Below are positions 1-13,965 of a stretch of 64,000 nucleotides of DNA, in pieces (position 1 is the stretch's first letter; every line of letters begins with the position of its first letter). The notes under the pieces were generated by a model. That model searched no databases, had not been told where the DNA came from, and saw nothing but the letters and a program-made list of their open reading frames with translations. Source of the stretch: Papio anubis (lineage: Eukaryota; Chordata; Mammalia; Primates; Cercopithecidae); assembly GCF_008728515.1 (NCBI RefSeq), contig NC_044981.1:2966538-3030537 (forward strand), written 5' to 3'. The position numbers and the translations under genes were made by a program.

Positions 1-91
1 GTTTCTCCATGTTGGTCAGGCTGGTCTCGAACTCCCGACCTTGGCCTCCCAAAGTGTTGGGATTACCGGCATGAGCCACCGCCCCCAGCCT
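1..91 (-). mobile_element. Alu, cut by the window start
   Basis: Reverse-strand 5' part of an Alu, ending gagccaccgcccccagcc. Confidence 0.9.
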
Positions 92-1559
92 GAGGTTTTT
101 ACGGGCACTGGAATAGGGGCCAGCGAACTGTAGCCTGTGCGTTACACCTAGCCTGCCTCCCACTTTTGTGCAGCCCATGTACCAATCAAGGCGGCTAGTG
201 CTGTGAATCACAGAGACCAAGCTGGGGTATCCCTTTATCACCCAGCATTGCTGCCCCAGACCTGCACTGGTGGTCACTACACAGGGGTGACTGTTGGCAA
301 TGAGTAGGCACCTAGTCATGGAATTTCAGTCAGCAGCTCAGGAGTTGCTTAGCCTCCAGCAAGCTGCCCACATTGAGATGACCAGGCTCTTGGGAGGAGC
401 GAAGGGTGCACCAGGATCTAGGGGTTGCTGGGACAAGAAGTGAACCTGAGCTGCATTACCTTACTACCCCCACCTGCCAGCCTGGCCCACCAGGACCCTC
501 TTCCTCAGGCCACTAGCTTTTGTCCCGAGTGTGATCTAGTGGATCCCAGATGGCCTGCCCCAGACACGTAGGACTAGGTGTGGCAGGTATTTTCTCTCCT
601 CGTATGTCAGTATCTGCATAATGTCTCTGATTTTGTTTCTTGCCCAGCAGAACCTAAAATGTGTATTTACTCTGGCCCTTTACATAAAAGGTGTACAGAT
701 CTCTTCGCTAGAATATCACAAGTCTAGTGTTTTTCAGCTCTCCTGCAGTTCACATGACTTTGAAGTAAGCTACTTAGTGGCAGTGTTCTATTGTAGAATC
801 GTAGTTCTTCACAGTCTTTCTGTGTTTTAAATGAATATGAAGCTTTTACGGTGAGTCTGATGTGGTTGCCAGTCCTGTCTGTGCTCCTGCCTGGTGTCCG
901 TCTTGTGCAGAGTAAGCCATTGCGCTCTGTTACGGATCTGTCTCCTCCCGCGGCCTCTAGGACAGGCTGCCTTGAGTTCTTCCTCCCTCTCCTGTGTCCT
1001 TGAATTCTCTCCACTGGGTCAGTCCTCTCAGCCTGCAAAAGTGGGCACAATTCTTCCTCCAGAAAGTTGCCACTCCTACCTGTAGTTACTATCTTCCCAT
1101 TCTTTATTCTTTCCCACAAACTTACGGAGAGAGCCACCTGCGTTCCCTGCTTCTAGGGATCCTCCTCTCCTTCCTTCTTTAGTCCATTCTGCCCCATCTC
1201 CCTCTCTGGCCCATTCTGGCCCCCTCTACTGAAATTCTTCTCACTGACCACTGCCCACTTGTTCTTTCCCATAATCTCTATCTCAGTTCATGGCCTGCAG
1301 ATGACCTGGCATCCAGGCAGAGCCCCAGACGCATCCCTTGAGGGCAGAGGGCAGAGTCCTCTTCTGCCCTCTTCATTTGCCCACCTTGCCCTGTTCATTG
1401 AACTGCGATGCTTTCTGTTGTCACCACGTGCATACTACCCCTCCGGTCATCCTCACCTCTCTTCCTCCCCCCATCCTCCTGGTTTAGGCCGCTAACTTCT
1501 TATGATAGTTTGTCCTCCATAGGAGTGTTTCCTTTGTGAGGCAAAAATCGAATCACTTA
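92..1559. other. BPHL intron, nothing recognised
   Basis: Unique sequence with short chance ORFs on both strands; no splice-flanked exon or clear repeat. Confidence 0.6.
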
Positions 1560-2450
1560 ATTCTACTAGAGGACTTAAAATCCTTCACTAACCAGCGAAG
1601 TCTGTGCTGATTGGCTGGCCCCTCCCGCCAGCCCCTCACTGGGCATTCTCCCATCTCCCCTTTCTCCTGATCCTTCCGGTGCCTCTCCCACATGGAATAA
1701 ACGGCCATTCCCGGAACAAGCTACCCCCTCAGGCCTCTTCGCCTTTGGAACTGCTGCTGTGCCACCTCACACCAGCCTTCCCCTCAGCCACATCCTCTGC
1801 CAGGGCGTATTCACCCCTGACACAGCTCCTTGGGGCTCAGCGTCTGGGAAGGCGTGCCGGAGCCCTGAGACCTGGCGGTGCTCTCCCTCCTGGACCCTGC
1901 CACACATTGCACATGCCTGTGTCACGGCCCTTCATCCTGGACACTGTCGTCACTCACTCCCTTGCCTCAGTCACTGCAGTGGGAAGTCACCACGTGCAGT
2001 TGCTCTGACTTTCCTTTCTTTATGAAAGCAAGAGTCTCTCAGTAGCACGCACTCTTTACTCTCTGACATCTCTCTACTTCCCCTCCTGGCCACCATTTCT
2101 TTCTCATCCCCCATTCTCTCCTAACTTGTGTCAGGATGGCTGTGGCCCGCCAGTCTGCTGTAATAACCAAGCCCCCACCACACACCTCCTCTTGGCTCCT
2201 TGGTCATTCTGCAGCGTTCGGGAACATGCTCATGATGTGTGCGCCATTGGTCACGCCCCGCTTCTTGAAGCTTTCTCTGTCTGGAAATTCTTGCCACTGT
2301 CTTCTCCCGACTTCCCCTCCTCTCTCAGGCTGTTCCCTGGCTGACACGTGCCTGCTCCCCCACTGTGGGCCACAGTGTTGGGTCCTCCAGGCATCACCCT
2401 CGGTGCTCTGCTCCCCTCTCACCCTCACACCTGAGTAGCTTCACTCAGCT
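1560..2450. repeat. L2-like degenerate LINE sequence in BPHL intron
   Basis: C- and T-rich sequence with L2-type phrases (aaaatccttcactaaccagc; ggaaattcttgccactgtc). It carries overlapping ORFs without codon structure. Confidence is limited because L2 copies are very diverged. Confidence 0.4.
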
Positions 2451-2515
2451 CCTTGCTCCACCTAACTCCCAAACCCCACATACTCGACTGTTTTCTTTTT
2501 AAGAGACAAGTTCTC

Positions 2516-2818
2516 ACTGGGTGTGGTAGCTCACACCTATAGTCCCAGCACTTTGGGAGGCTGAGGCAGGAGGGTCACTTGAGCCCAGGAGTTCAAGACC
2601 AGCCTGGGCAACATAGCAAGACCCCGTGTCTACAAAAAATACAAAAATTAGCCAGGCATGGTGGCATGTGCCTGTAGTCCCAGCCATTTGGGAGGCTGAG
2701 GTGGAGGATCACCTGAGCCGGGGAGGTTGAGGCTGCAGCGATCTGTGATTGCACCACTGCACTGTAGCTTGGGTGACAGAGGTGAGACCCTGTCCCAACG
2801 ACAGAAAAAAAAAAAAGA
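2516..2818 (+). mobile_element. Alu (old, J-like)
   Basis: Complete dimer with A-tail; starts ctgggtgtggtagctcacac. Confidence 0.9.
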
Positions 2819-3379
2819 AAGGAGAGAAAAAGAGATGAGTTCTCACTATGTTGCCTTATTCAACTTTTTATTCAATTTTCTTATTTGGTTGTCTAATACA
2901 TACTTTAAATTCAGTCTGTCTAATACTGAATTCATGATCTTCCCTCTAGGCCTGTCCCTTCTGCTACATTTCTTGTCTTTATAAATAATACTCACCAGAA
3001 TATACTTTCTCCCTCAAAATAGTATTTTAATTACTATTTATTCAGTGCCTGCCATGAGCTAAAGTCTATAACCATGTGTTATCCCTGTAAGATCTCTGAT
3101 ACTCAGCCTGCTTGTCAGGTGAAAAACAGGGGCTCACAAAAGTGAGGAAACCTTCCAGACCACATCCCCCACACTGCAGCCTGCAGCCCACTCCGCTCCT
3201 CTGCTGGGCTCTGAGTGGACCCATCTTGCCCTCCCCCCCTCTCCCTCCCACCAGGCTCCCGCCAGCCTCGTTGATCCCGCCTGGGCTGATTCTGTGCCTC
3301 GCCAACCGGTCCAGGTCTTTGCCTCCTACCAGTCTGCCTTCCATGATGCTCTGAGAGCAATTCAGCAATGTGTGCATCT

Positions 3380-3720
3380 CATGGTATCTTACTTTAAGCC
3401 TGCCAGGACTCCCCACGACTTTCGTGATAAAGTTCAGGCTCCTTCACTTTGCTCACGGAATGAGTGGCCCGGCCTCTGCCTATCCATGTCCCCTCCCCCC
3501 ACTTTCCCCTCCCAACCACCAGTGTCCAGCCATCCGAGACCACCTGGCCCCCTGCAGCAGGTGGCGGGCTCCTGCCTCCTTGTGTGGGCCCTTCCCGCTC
3601 CCTTCCCACTCCTTCACTTGTTTGCTGACTTCCCTTCTCCCAGAATGGCCCAACCACTCCATCCTCTAGGAAGCCCTCACCGCTGCCACGCCCTCTCCGT
3701 TGCCCGTGTGAGCACACAGG
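3380..3720. repeat. L2-like fragment in BPHL intron
   Basis: L2 3'-end character (ttcaggctccttcactttgc; agaatggcccaaccactcc). No gene. Confidence 0.4.
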
Positions 3721-3819
3721 CCACTCTGCTGCAGACGGACAGCTGGCTCTTGTACCTGTCTCCTGGGTGTAGGAGCAACAGTATCTCCCCAGGGTCTAAG
3801 TCCATGAGTGCAATTACTG

Positions 3820-4290
3820 AGTGTTGTGCGCAGATATACTGCATTACAAGTGACAAATTATTTTCCAGCAAAATAAATTTACACTTCCACCAGCAATAGA
3901 TGAGATTCCTTAACTTTTACCTCTTCAACAAAAACTTGAAATTCTCAGACTTCTTAATTCACTGGCCAATCAAATGGGTGTCAGATGTTATCTTATTGGG
4001 GTCTTAATTTGCATTTCGTATTACTAATAAGATTGAAAATCTGTGTTTATCCACCATTTGAGTTTCTTCTGTATTATATCTATTCATGTATTTTTATTGG
4101 CTAAAAACTTTTTATTACGTAATAATTGATACGTGCAATACAGTATGTTTAGGTATACAGTATGAAATGTAACAATGAAACAACCCCCGACTCGCCACCC
4201 AGCTCAGCACCAGAACATGTTATCCCAGTGTTACTGCTGTGCAGTTTTAAGAAAATACTCTAATCCTAATTAATAACCCCTTTTAGGGTA
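3820..4290. repeat. L1M 3'-end fragment
   Basis: Sequence such as cacttccaccagcaatag, tcttaatttgcatttcgta and tgagtttcttctgtatta is characteristic of old L1 3' regions. It lies in a BPHL intron. Confidence 0.55.
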
Positions 4291-4417
4291 ACTGTGTTGC
4301 AAACACCTTTTCACAGTGGGTGGCTTGCCTTTTTATGGACAGAAGTACTTAATGAAAGGAAATGCCACAATGTTTTACTTTTCTTTCCTTTTTCTTTTTC
4401 TTTTCTTTCCTTTTCAT

Positions 4418-4705
4418 TTTTTTTTTTTGAGACAGGGTCTCACACTATTGCCCAAGCTGGAGTGCAGTGGCGCCATCTCAGCTCACTGCAACCTGCTCAA
4501 CATCAGACTATCCTTCTGCCTCAGCCTCCCAAGTAGCTGGCACTACGGGCGTGTGCCACCACACCTGGCTAATTTTTGTATTTTTTGTAGATATGGGGTT
4601 CCGCCACATTGCCCAGGCTGGTCTCAAACTCCTGGACTTAAGTGATCCACCCACCTCAGCCTTCCGAGGTGCTGGGATTGCAGGTGTGAGCCACCACGCC
4701 CGGCC
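4418..4705 (-). mobile_element. Alu
   Basis: Full reverse-strand element from poly(T) to cacgcccggcc. ORFs here are Alu-derived. Confidence 0.92.
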
Positions 4706-7263
4706 TCACAATGTTTTATTTTCTCATTGGTTTGACTGATTTTGTTTGGTTTTAGATCCACCAACATGTTTGCCTGTTTGTTTACTCACCTGTTCTTTCT
4801 TCACAAATGTTCCTTCTAAACGCATTTATCTTCTCTTCTTCCTGAAGTTATTTTTAGAAGTTATTTAAGGGCAGCCTGTTAATGGTCAACTGAGTTTTTA
4901 CCAACAAATGTCTTTTCTTTCACCCACCTTTTCTGCAAGTCTGTTTAGCTGAGTGTGGAAATGGAAGCGGAAAATCATCGTCTCCCCCATTCTGCAGTCT
5001 TCTGCCTCCCATCGTTGCTGTTGAGATGTTTCCTGTCCATCTACATGGTTCCTGCTTTGAAGTGATGTGTCTTAACTCTCTGGCTGTTTTTCACATTTTC
5101 TCCTTACCTTTGGTATATTGCTGTTTTAATATATTCTGTCCAAGTGCAGATTTCATTTTACTTATCCTGTTTGGAATACATTGCATTTTTGTCTGTGGAT
5201 TCTTTGATTCATTTTGAAAAACACTCCCACCCATTATTTCTTCAAGTAGGCATCTCGTTCATTCTCCTTATTCTCTTCTGAGACGAGTGGACTTTTGTAG
5301 ACCTCGTCTTTCCGTCTTCCGTATCTCCATCTTCTTGTCTCTGCATGGTGTTCTGCATCATTTCTTAAGATGTCTCTTCCAATTTTCTAGTTTTTCCATC
5401 GACTTTATAAAAATCCTGTTTGTTTCGTGACCTTTGGTTAGGAGCTAATATTTGCTTACTCTTAATCTGAAAACAAACAAAACGGTGAGCATAAATCGAG
5501 AGTGCTTTCCTTCCGAGAAGATTTGCATTTGCTGCTCTTGGGAACTACAGGATCATACCAGGTTGGGGCCATTTTTAGCTCAGCTTAATCCAGGAGTCTC
5601 AGGTTGGGCCCCCAGCCTGCCCGTGAACACTGCGTCTCCACCCAGAGCAGGCCTGCCTTGGGAGCTGGCTCACTTCCTGTGCTGTATTTTCAGGGTTCTC
5701 TTTCTCATGTGCAGACACACACACTCACGCACACTCACACACACTCACGCACACGCTCACTCTCACGCACACTCACACTCACACACACTCAGACTCACAC
5801 TCACTCACACTCAGACACACACACACGCACACTCACGCACACACTCACGCACCCACACACACGCACACTCACACTCACGCACCCTCACGCACACTCACAC
5901 ACACACACGCGCACACACACATACACTCACGCACACACGCACACTCACGCCCGCTCACGCACACACGCACACTCACACACGCTCACACCCTGGTTTCCAT
6001 TAACACGGCAACTTCAGCAATGCCACAAAATTCTGTTTTGTTACAGATCTAGTTATTCTCCTGGAAAAAGGCCTTTCAGAGGGTGCGGTCTGCCATACAG
6101 CCACAAGCAGAAACTTGTGTGGGGCTGTTTTACTAGCCATCTTCACACTGTCTTGCTTCTCTCTCCCTTACCCCCACCCCCAAACGTTTTCTTCTTCCCA
6201 CATCTTCTCCCCACCTCTTCACCCTGTCTCTAGTACCTCACTCAAGTCTTTTCATTCTTGTGCAGAGCAGTTCATCCTCTTCAGCCTTTATCTTCAACTC
6301 ACGCAGGGCCTACCTCTGAATATTTAAGCCAATTAGCAGAAGCAAAGGCAGGCACCAGGCACCGGCCTGTAATGGGGGGTCCTCCCTCCTCGGAAGGGAG
6401 TTGTGATTGTCAATAGCAGTTTTTCCTCTATTTGGTGATTTGAATTCACTAAGCACACGGTGAGTGTCTGCCAGGCGCCTGACGTTGTCTGGGACCCTGT
6501 ACGTATTGTGTTCATATGAGTTCATGCCATTAGTGTTATATTTCTTCCATGGGTAACATGTAGCTCTCAGTAAGCAACATTTAATATGCCCAAGAACATT
6601 AGAATCTTTACTTACCACAGTGTATTTAAAGAAATATGGAAAAGATTGGCCTAAGGAATCGTATTTGTTGGTTCACGTTAAGGGTTGTTTTTAGCTATTC
6701 TTCCCTACTAATGAATCATCTACAATATAGTTTGAAGTTTGGTTCTTAGCCTTTTACACCCATATTTCTTCGGTAGCAGAAGTTAGAATGAATACTTTGT
6801 GTACATTTTTCAATGTCCATACAAACGCAATGCAGAAAAAACTCCTCTTTTGCAAATATTGTCGCTCTTACTCAGGTGACCCTGTTAGGGTCATATTTTC
6901 TTTTATCTTGTTTCTTTAAAGGAGAGCAGTAAGTGCAGCTCTTAATTTCATTCACTTGGTAAGCACTGATTTGTGGGCCTGTTTTGTGGGAGGCACTAGC
7001 GTAGGCCCTGGGGTACAGTGAGGAGCAAAGCAAAGTCCCTTCCACTGCACCAGGTCCTGGTGGGAGGCAGGCACTCAGTCATGGGTCCAGAAGGCACTGC
7101 AAAGCAGCCACCAGGGCTAAACCGAGCAGAGGGAGGGAGGGAGGCACTCCAGCAGACGAGGCAGTGAGCGCATGGGCTCAGAAGTGGCTCTTGCTCGGAA
7201 TACTTAAAGACAATACTTCAGTATGAAACTAAATGTTTCTTTGCCTACACTTCTGTTTTTCAG
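4706..7263. other. BPHL intron
   Basis: Apart from the minisatellite at 5713-5989, only degenerate, possibly LINE-derived T-rich sequence. No exon seen. Confidence 0.6.
5713..5989. repeat. CA/CTCA/CGCA minisatellite
   Basis: About 277 bases of mixed cacact, cacgca and cactca units. Two long His/Thr/Ser-rich ORFs here are repeat artefacts. Lies in a BPHL intron. Confidence 0.95.
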
Positions 7264-7395
7264 GCATCCGAGATGTTTCTAAATGGAGTGAGAGAACAAG
7301 AAAGCCTCTAGAAGCCCTCTATGGGTATGACTACTTTGCCAGAACCTGTGAAAAGTGGGTGGATGGCATAAGACAGTTTAAACATCTCCCAGATG
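7264..7395 (+). CDS. BPHL: BPHL internal coding exon (GIRDVSKW...KHLPDG)
   Basis: The exon is 132 bases, preceded by a pyrimidine tract ending ttttcag and followed by gtaggt. It encodes GIRDVSKWSERTRKPLEALY and continues to KHLPDG, part of the cap/lid region of the hydrolase. It enters in phase after one base of a Gly codon and leaves one base of the next Gly codon. No stop or frameshift is seen. Confidence 0.95.
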
Positions 7396-7924
7396 GTAGG
7401 TTACTGGGCTCGAAGGGCTCTCTGCCTGTTATAGAGGGTGCGCGAGTTCCTCCCCAGTGTTCCAGAATTGCTCAGTGATTCATGAATCTGCCCGTCGCCC
7501 TCACACGCTCATGTGTGAACAGAACAGAGAATACTAGTTACTGTGTACTGTGCCAGTTCTTGTGTAGTCAATCTGGCTTAACGTAGAGATAGGGCTGCAT
7601 GTCCAAAGGTTCACACTGTTGAGTCTTTAATAGCAGACTGTTCTCTTTTCCTTCTTATCCTTGGTGTGTGTGTGTGATGACAAAATAATTACCCAGAAGC
7701 CTTGAACAGTTTCTATTTTCTAATTCCAGAATGAGTCATTCGAAAATAAATAGACCACAATATGTACAATATTTTTTCCTTTTTACACTTTTAGATGTGT
7801 CACCCCACGAGGACACTGTTAATCTTTAATCTCAATGGAGTTAATATGAGGAAGAAAATATAATTTTTTCCCATCTTCAGAACTAAGTGATATGACCTTA
7901 ACTATGAACAAATATCTCCTATTC

Positions 7925-7955
<31 letters not shown>

Positions 7956-10900
7956 GTAGTCTCACTGTGTCGCCAGGCTGGAATGCAGTGGCATGATCTC
8001 AGCTCACTGCAATCTCTGCCTCCCGGGTTCAAGCGATTCCCCTGCCTCAGCCTCCCAAGTAGCTGGGACTATAGGTGTGCACCACCACGCAGGCAATTTT
8101 TTTTGTATTTCAGTAGAGACAGGGTTTCACCATGTTGGCCAGGATGGTCTTGATCTCCTGATCTCATGATCTGCCCACCTTGGCCCCCCACAAGTGCTGG
8201 GATTACAGGCCTGAGCCACCACACCTAGCCTCCTATTCTTTATCTGAAAAATTACCAAGATTTCCAGTTAAAGTAAGAATTGACATCTTTAAGAGAAATT
8301 CTGCATTATAGTTTATTTTCATACAGCTATTTATGTTTATAATCTCATTTTTCTTTTTCTTTTTTAATTGCTGAGAAAATAGAGTAGCTGAGATCTAATC
8401 TTGGAGGGCATTGTTACAAAATGGTTGTGATTGAAGGACCAATTTGATCTATTAGGTAATCATTTCCTGCATGAGTCATCTGCCAGAACTTTCACAATGA
8501 AAAGGACATTTGGAAATGTTACTCTTCTGGTTTGAGTTGAAAGCAGCAAATATATCAAATATATGCCTTATAATGCTCCTGTTCAGATGCAGTATCCACC
8601 CATGGAAACAGGCCCTGGAAATCTCTGCTCTTAAAACAAACCAAAAAATGCCATAAAGCAATGTTTGAGACAGTTCTCCATTAAAGAGGGCACATTTGTA
8701 AAATGTAAACTTTTATGTTTTATTGAAGAGAGTACTGAAAAGATAGGAAGATTTAAAGGTGGAAATAGGGTTAAATCAGCAATTCAAAAATACGTTCTTG
8801 ATACAGAGGCTGCAGCAGTGTATAAACTCTCTCACAGCGAGGCCCTCATGCTCTGTCCCCCTTCTGTGCTGGCTAATTTGGTAGGAGCCCCGTTTTCCTC
8901 ACTGTCCTCTCAGGTTTGTGGATGCTTGGTATAGCATAGGGATTCATTGCATGGCTCTGGAGTGGGATGGGCCGGAGTGTGCATTCTGGCTGTGCCCCTG
9001 GCTTGCTGTTAGAATGGATCTGGGCAGGTAACTTCGCTTCTTGAAGCTTCAGTTTCCTGTCTGTGACCTGGAAAAGCTGTTGTGGGGATTAAATGAGATA
9101 TGATCTGTTCAGCTTTGGTGCAGGATCAAAGACAGAGTAAGTGCCTAATGAAAGGTTGGCGTGACTGTGATTACAAAAGTACTTAACAGACAACCATTTT
9201 TATATGCTGAATGAGTTAAAACATGTAACTACTGGGTTTAACAGATATGAAATTGTGTAAACAGTTCCTGGTACAAAGTGAGCACTCAGGAATATTGACT
9301 TTGATCATCACATGATGAAGCAGTTGGCCAGTGTGTGTCATCTCGGGACAGGAGAGGGAAGTGTCAGAGACCTGGAGAAGTATTTCCCTAGTCACCGGGT
9401 CCCCTTCTCACTTAGCAGGCGGGGACTTCCCACTGAAGAGGAGGGAAAGGCCCAGGGCAAGGCAGGGCAGCACTGCATTGTGGGGGCAGCTCCCAGCCTT
9501 CTCAGAGCTGCAGCATCTTCTTCTTGACACACACAGAGAAGGGAGGGAGGAGAAGGAAAGAGCTAGCTTAGGGATGCCGGGAACCGTAGAAGCAGCTCTC
9601 CCGTTAGCCCCACGACAGGCCCCGGGAACTAGGATTGTTCCTGTTTGTGGCTGAAGCGCCCAGTGGTTAAGGGGCCACCACAGTCTCACAGAGGCAGGAA
9701 ACTGCAGTACAGGGACTAGGGCCCAGGCTGTCCATCATTGCCTCCGGAAAGTTCTCATAAATGGGGGTGAGTCCTTACAGTCTCTCCAAAGGATGTCAGT
9801 CAGGAGTGTCACAGAAGCATCAGTGATAAGGCATCAGTGATGTGCAAGTTGTATAATGAATTCATTGTGAGGCTCATATGCTTTGAGGACTGGCCGGGGC
9901 CCCTACACTCATCTGAAATGTGATTTCCAGGGAAAAGCTCTACAGGTGTCCAGCACCTACCCCTGTTTTCACATTGGGAACTGCCACTGTGGAATATAGT
10001 GGTGGGGTGTTTATTTGATTTTCCTACTATTTTATGTGAATTTAAATCAGGCTGCTTATTTACTAGTAGAACTCAGAAACAGGCAAACAAACAAGAAACA
10101 GAATCAGAAAAGGGAATCCAAAGAATGTTAGAGTTGGAAGGATCCCAGGCACGGTCAAATCCAAACCACGGTTTTTGCAGATAGGCAAACTGAGGGCCAA
10201 GGAGGGGCAGGGCGCGCCGAGCTTTGCTTCCTCTGACAGCGTAGAATGGTTGCACTAAAGCAGATTTCTTGTGCTGTGTATCCTTCAGGTAACATCTGCC
10301 GGCACCTGCTGCCCCAGGTCCAGTGCCCCACCTTGATTGTGCACGGTGAGAAGGATCCTCTGGTCCCGCGGTTTCATGCCGACTTCATTCATGAGCATGT
10401 GAAAGGCTCACGGTAAGTCCTGTCACCACCTTCACGCTCCCCCCGACAGAGCCTCGGAGTCAATGGGCAGAGCTACTGGAAGGAAAAGAACCAAGAGGAG
10501 TTGGAGTTTTAGAGTACACGGCCCCCCTGTTTGCCAGTGCAGTCAGTAGCACCGCTTTATTTAGGGGACCACGGAGGACAGAAGCCCTGAACTGTGGGTG
10601 ATTGATAACCGGAAGGAAAGGCACGCTCAGCTAGTCAGCTCTTACTTTTATGAGTGGCAAACATGCTCATAGGTGCTAAGTCCTGTCACTTGGTAATAGT
10701 TCAGGTTTATTTCCATCAGTATTAACCGAAATAATGTCACACAATTTAGGAATTTTCAGTTTAGTTTTTTATCATTATGAAAGCACTGACCACCCAATTA
10801 AAAAAAATCTGTTAAACCAAATTTCTGATGTCTGCTGACAGGCAGCGCCACTCAGCACGGCTAATGGTAGTGTTCCCTGTCCCGAAAGCCCTCCGGCCAG

Positions 10901-13900
10901 CCGGGAAAGCAGGCACAGAAACAGCTCCACTGCTTCCTTATCACTCTGTTCTGTGATATATTTAACAACGGATTTCTCAGAGAATTTGTAAATGAGGATA
11001 AAAAGTTTCTGTTCCATAATAAAATACAATTACCATAAACCTTTATAATTCCTATATCCATAATGGATAATGCTATATCCATTTAGCATTTTTTAAGTTA
11101 AAAGGCATCTCTTTATTCCACACATTCCTCCTATGCCACTTCAACCATGAATCAAAAATGCACATGAGCCTGTATAACAAATAATTCATGTGGTGAGAGC
11201 GTAGAGTCAGTGAAGAGCAAAGGTGGGAGTTAGGCAGGATTATTTTGCGGGTGGACAAAGAGGTTTAGTGGAGAAGTTATTTATTTTTTTTGGAGCTAGA
11301 GTCTCGCACTGTCACCTGGGCTGGAGTGCAGTGGCGTGATCTCGGCTAACTGCAACCTCCGCCTCCCGGGTTCAAGCGATTCCACCACCTCAGCCTCCCA
11401 AGTAGGTGGGATTACAGGTGTACGCCACCACGCCCAGCTAATTTTTTGTATTTTTAGTTGTAACGGTTTTTGCTATGTTAGCCAGGCTTGTCTCAAACTC
11501 CTGACCTCGTGATCCGCCTACCTTGGCCTTCAAAGTGCTGGGATTACAGGCGTGAGCGACCACGCCTCACTTGGAGTTTTTAAATTGATATAGTAGGGGC
11601 TGGGCACAGTGGCTCACACCTGTAATTCCAGCACTTTGGGAGGCTGACGTGGGCGGTTCACTTGAGGCCAGGAGTTCAAAACCAGCCTGGCCAACGTGGC
11701 AAAACCCCATCTCTACTAAAAATACAAAAATTAGCCGGGCATGGTGGCAGGCGCCTGTAATCCCAGCTACTCAGGAAGCTGAGTCAGGAGAATCACTTGA
11801 ACCTGGGAGGCAGAGGTTGCAGTGAGCCGAGATTATGCCACTACATTCCAGCCTGGGTGACACAGTGAGACTCCGTCTCAGAAATAAATAAATAAATAAA
11901 TAAAAATAAATAAATGTATTTAGTAGGCAATAAAAGGTATTTTCAAACTAGACTTTACAAAATTATAATACTAAGTCATGGTCATGGTACAAAATTCCAA
12001 TAGTATACTTTCTTATTAATCCTTGCAAAAGTTTTTTTTTTTTTTTTTTGTTGAGGTGGAGTTTGACTCTTGTTGCCCAAGCTGAAGTGCAATGGCGTAA
12101 TCTTGGCTCACTGCAACCCCTCCCAGGTTCAAGTGATTCTCCTGCCTCAGCCTCCTGAGTAGCTGGGATTACAGGTGTGTGCCACCACGCCCAGCTAATT
12201 TTTGCATTTTTAGTAGAGACATGGTTTCACTGTGTTAGCCAGGATGGTCTTGATCTCCTGACCTCATGATCTGCCTGCCTCGGCCTCCCGAAGTGCTGGG
12301 ATTAACAGGCATGAACCACCACGCCCAGCCTGTAAAAGTTTTTTGTGCAATCTCAGTTTTTGTGCTTTTGATTGTGTTTGTTTGCAGTGTGCAAAGTGAT
12401 GTCTCCATATAGCACTTAATATTTTTAAAGGTATTTTTTACATAGTATCTAGTTATAGTTTGTGACACACTTATGAAAAAAATTATCCATTTTACAGATG
12501 AGAAATCACTGCTGAGAGATGTTAAGCAATCTTTCAAGGCTGCATAGCTAGTAAATAATGAATCTTAGATTTTTCTCCTAATATGGTGCTTTTCCACCAT
12601 AGTACAGCTGCCACTTCTCTCTTAATATGTACGATGGTAACGTGCCCAGAATAAGATACCAGGTGACCTGGTTAATTGTCTTCCAGCTTCAGAAATGACA
12701 GGTTTTTCACAGTGACATACATAGTAAATGTGGTATGTGCCCTTAAACAGCCAGGTTCAATTAAAGTCAGTCTACAAGAACGTTTAATTTAGGAATTAAA
12801 GTTTAATTTAAGCCCATCTCCTAGCAACAGAATACATCAGTATAGGAGAAAAACACCCTTACTATGCAGATATTAATTGTTTTAGTAGACTATTTTATGG
12901 AAGATCACTTTCTTAAAGCAATATTCTGTGGAGGAAATAGGTTGAGTATAAAGTGTTATTAGCAATGACTGTCGAAAACTGGATTGTAGCGCCGGGCGCG
13001 GTGGCTCACGCCTGTAATCCCAGCACTTTGGGAGGCCAAGGCAGGTGGATCACGAGGTCAGGAGATCGAGACCATCCTGGCTAACACGGTGAAACCCTGT
13101 TTCTACTAAAAATACAAAAAATTACCCGGGCATGGTGGTGGCGGGCGCCTGTGGTCCCAGCTACTCAGGAGGCTGAGGCAGGAGAATGACGTGAACCCGG
13201 GAGGCAGAGCTTGCAGTGAGCCGAGAAGAAAACTGGCTTGTATTTTCTACTTATTACCTTCCTCTGCTGTAAGAGCCCTTTATGTTGGGCATGAGCCTAC
13301 CTAGAATGTGGTTGGTTTATTTTGGTATCCACAAAACGAAGGCAGATTCCCTGAGTACCAAAACCGGACTGTGTTGTGTGCACATCTGACAGCCATCTGA
13401 CAGCAGGGAAACAACTTGGTGTAGCAAGCTTCCAGTGAACTGGATATTTCATTGCCTTGCGAGGTACTTTTGTTTTTTTGACATAGGGTCTCACTCTGTC
13501 ACCCAGGCTAGGGTACAGTGGTGGGATCATACCTCACTGCAGCCTCGAACTCCTGGGTTCAAGCCATCCTCTCACCTCCCAAAGTGCTGGGATTACAGGT
13601 ACAAGCCACCATGCCCGGCTGCCAGGTACACTTTTAATTAAACTTAAAGGCACAGGCCAGGCGCAGTGGCTCACACCTGTAATCCCAGGACTCTGGGAGG
13701 CCGAGGTGGGCAGATCATCTGAGGTCAGGAGTTCAAGACCAGCCTGGCCATCATGGTGAAACCTCGTCTCTACTAGAAATACAAAAATTAGCCAGATGTG
13801 GTGGGCACCCATAATCCCAGCTACTCAAGATGCTGAGGCAGAGAATCACTTGAACCTGGGAGGCAGAGGTTGCAGTGAGCCAAGATCACGCCACTGCACT

Positions 13901-13934
13901 CCAGCCTGGGCAACAAGAGTCAAAACCCTGTCTC

Positions 13935-13965
<31 letters not shown>

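Larger units (their letters stand above)
7396..10288. other. BPHL intron
   Basis: Contains an Alu and a MIR. The stretch 9181-10288 holds further MIR-like fragments only. Confidence 0.75.

Noticed and set aside
4294..4739. Protein-coding exons in Alu-derived open frames (many places)
   Set aside because: The peptides are the usual Alu translations; they recur at every Alu in the window.
5452..6233. Two long His/Thr/Ser-rich open frames
   Set aside because: They are translations of the CA/CACG minisatellite, open in more than one frame, with no splice or codon support.
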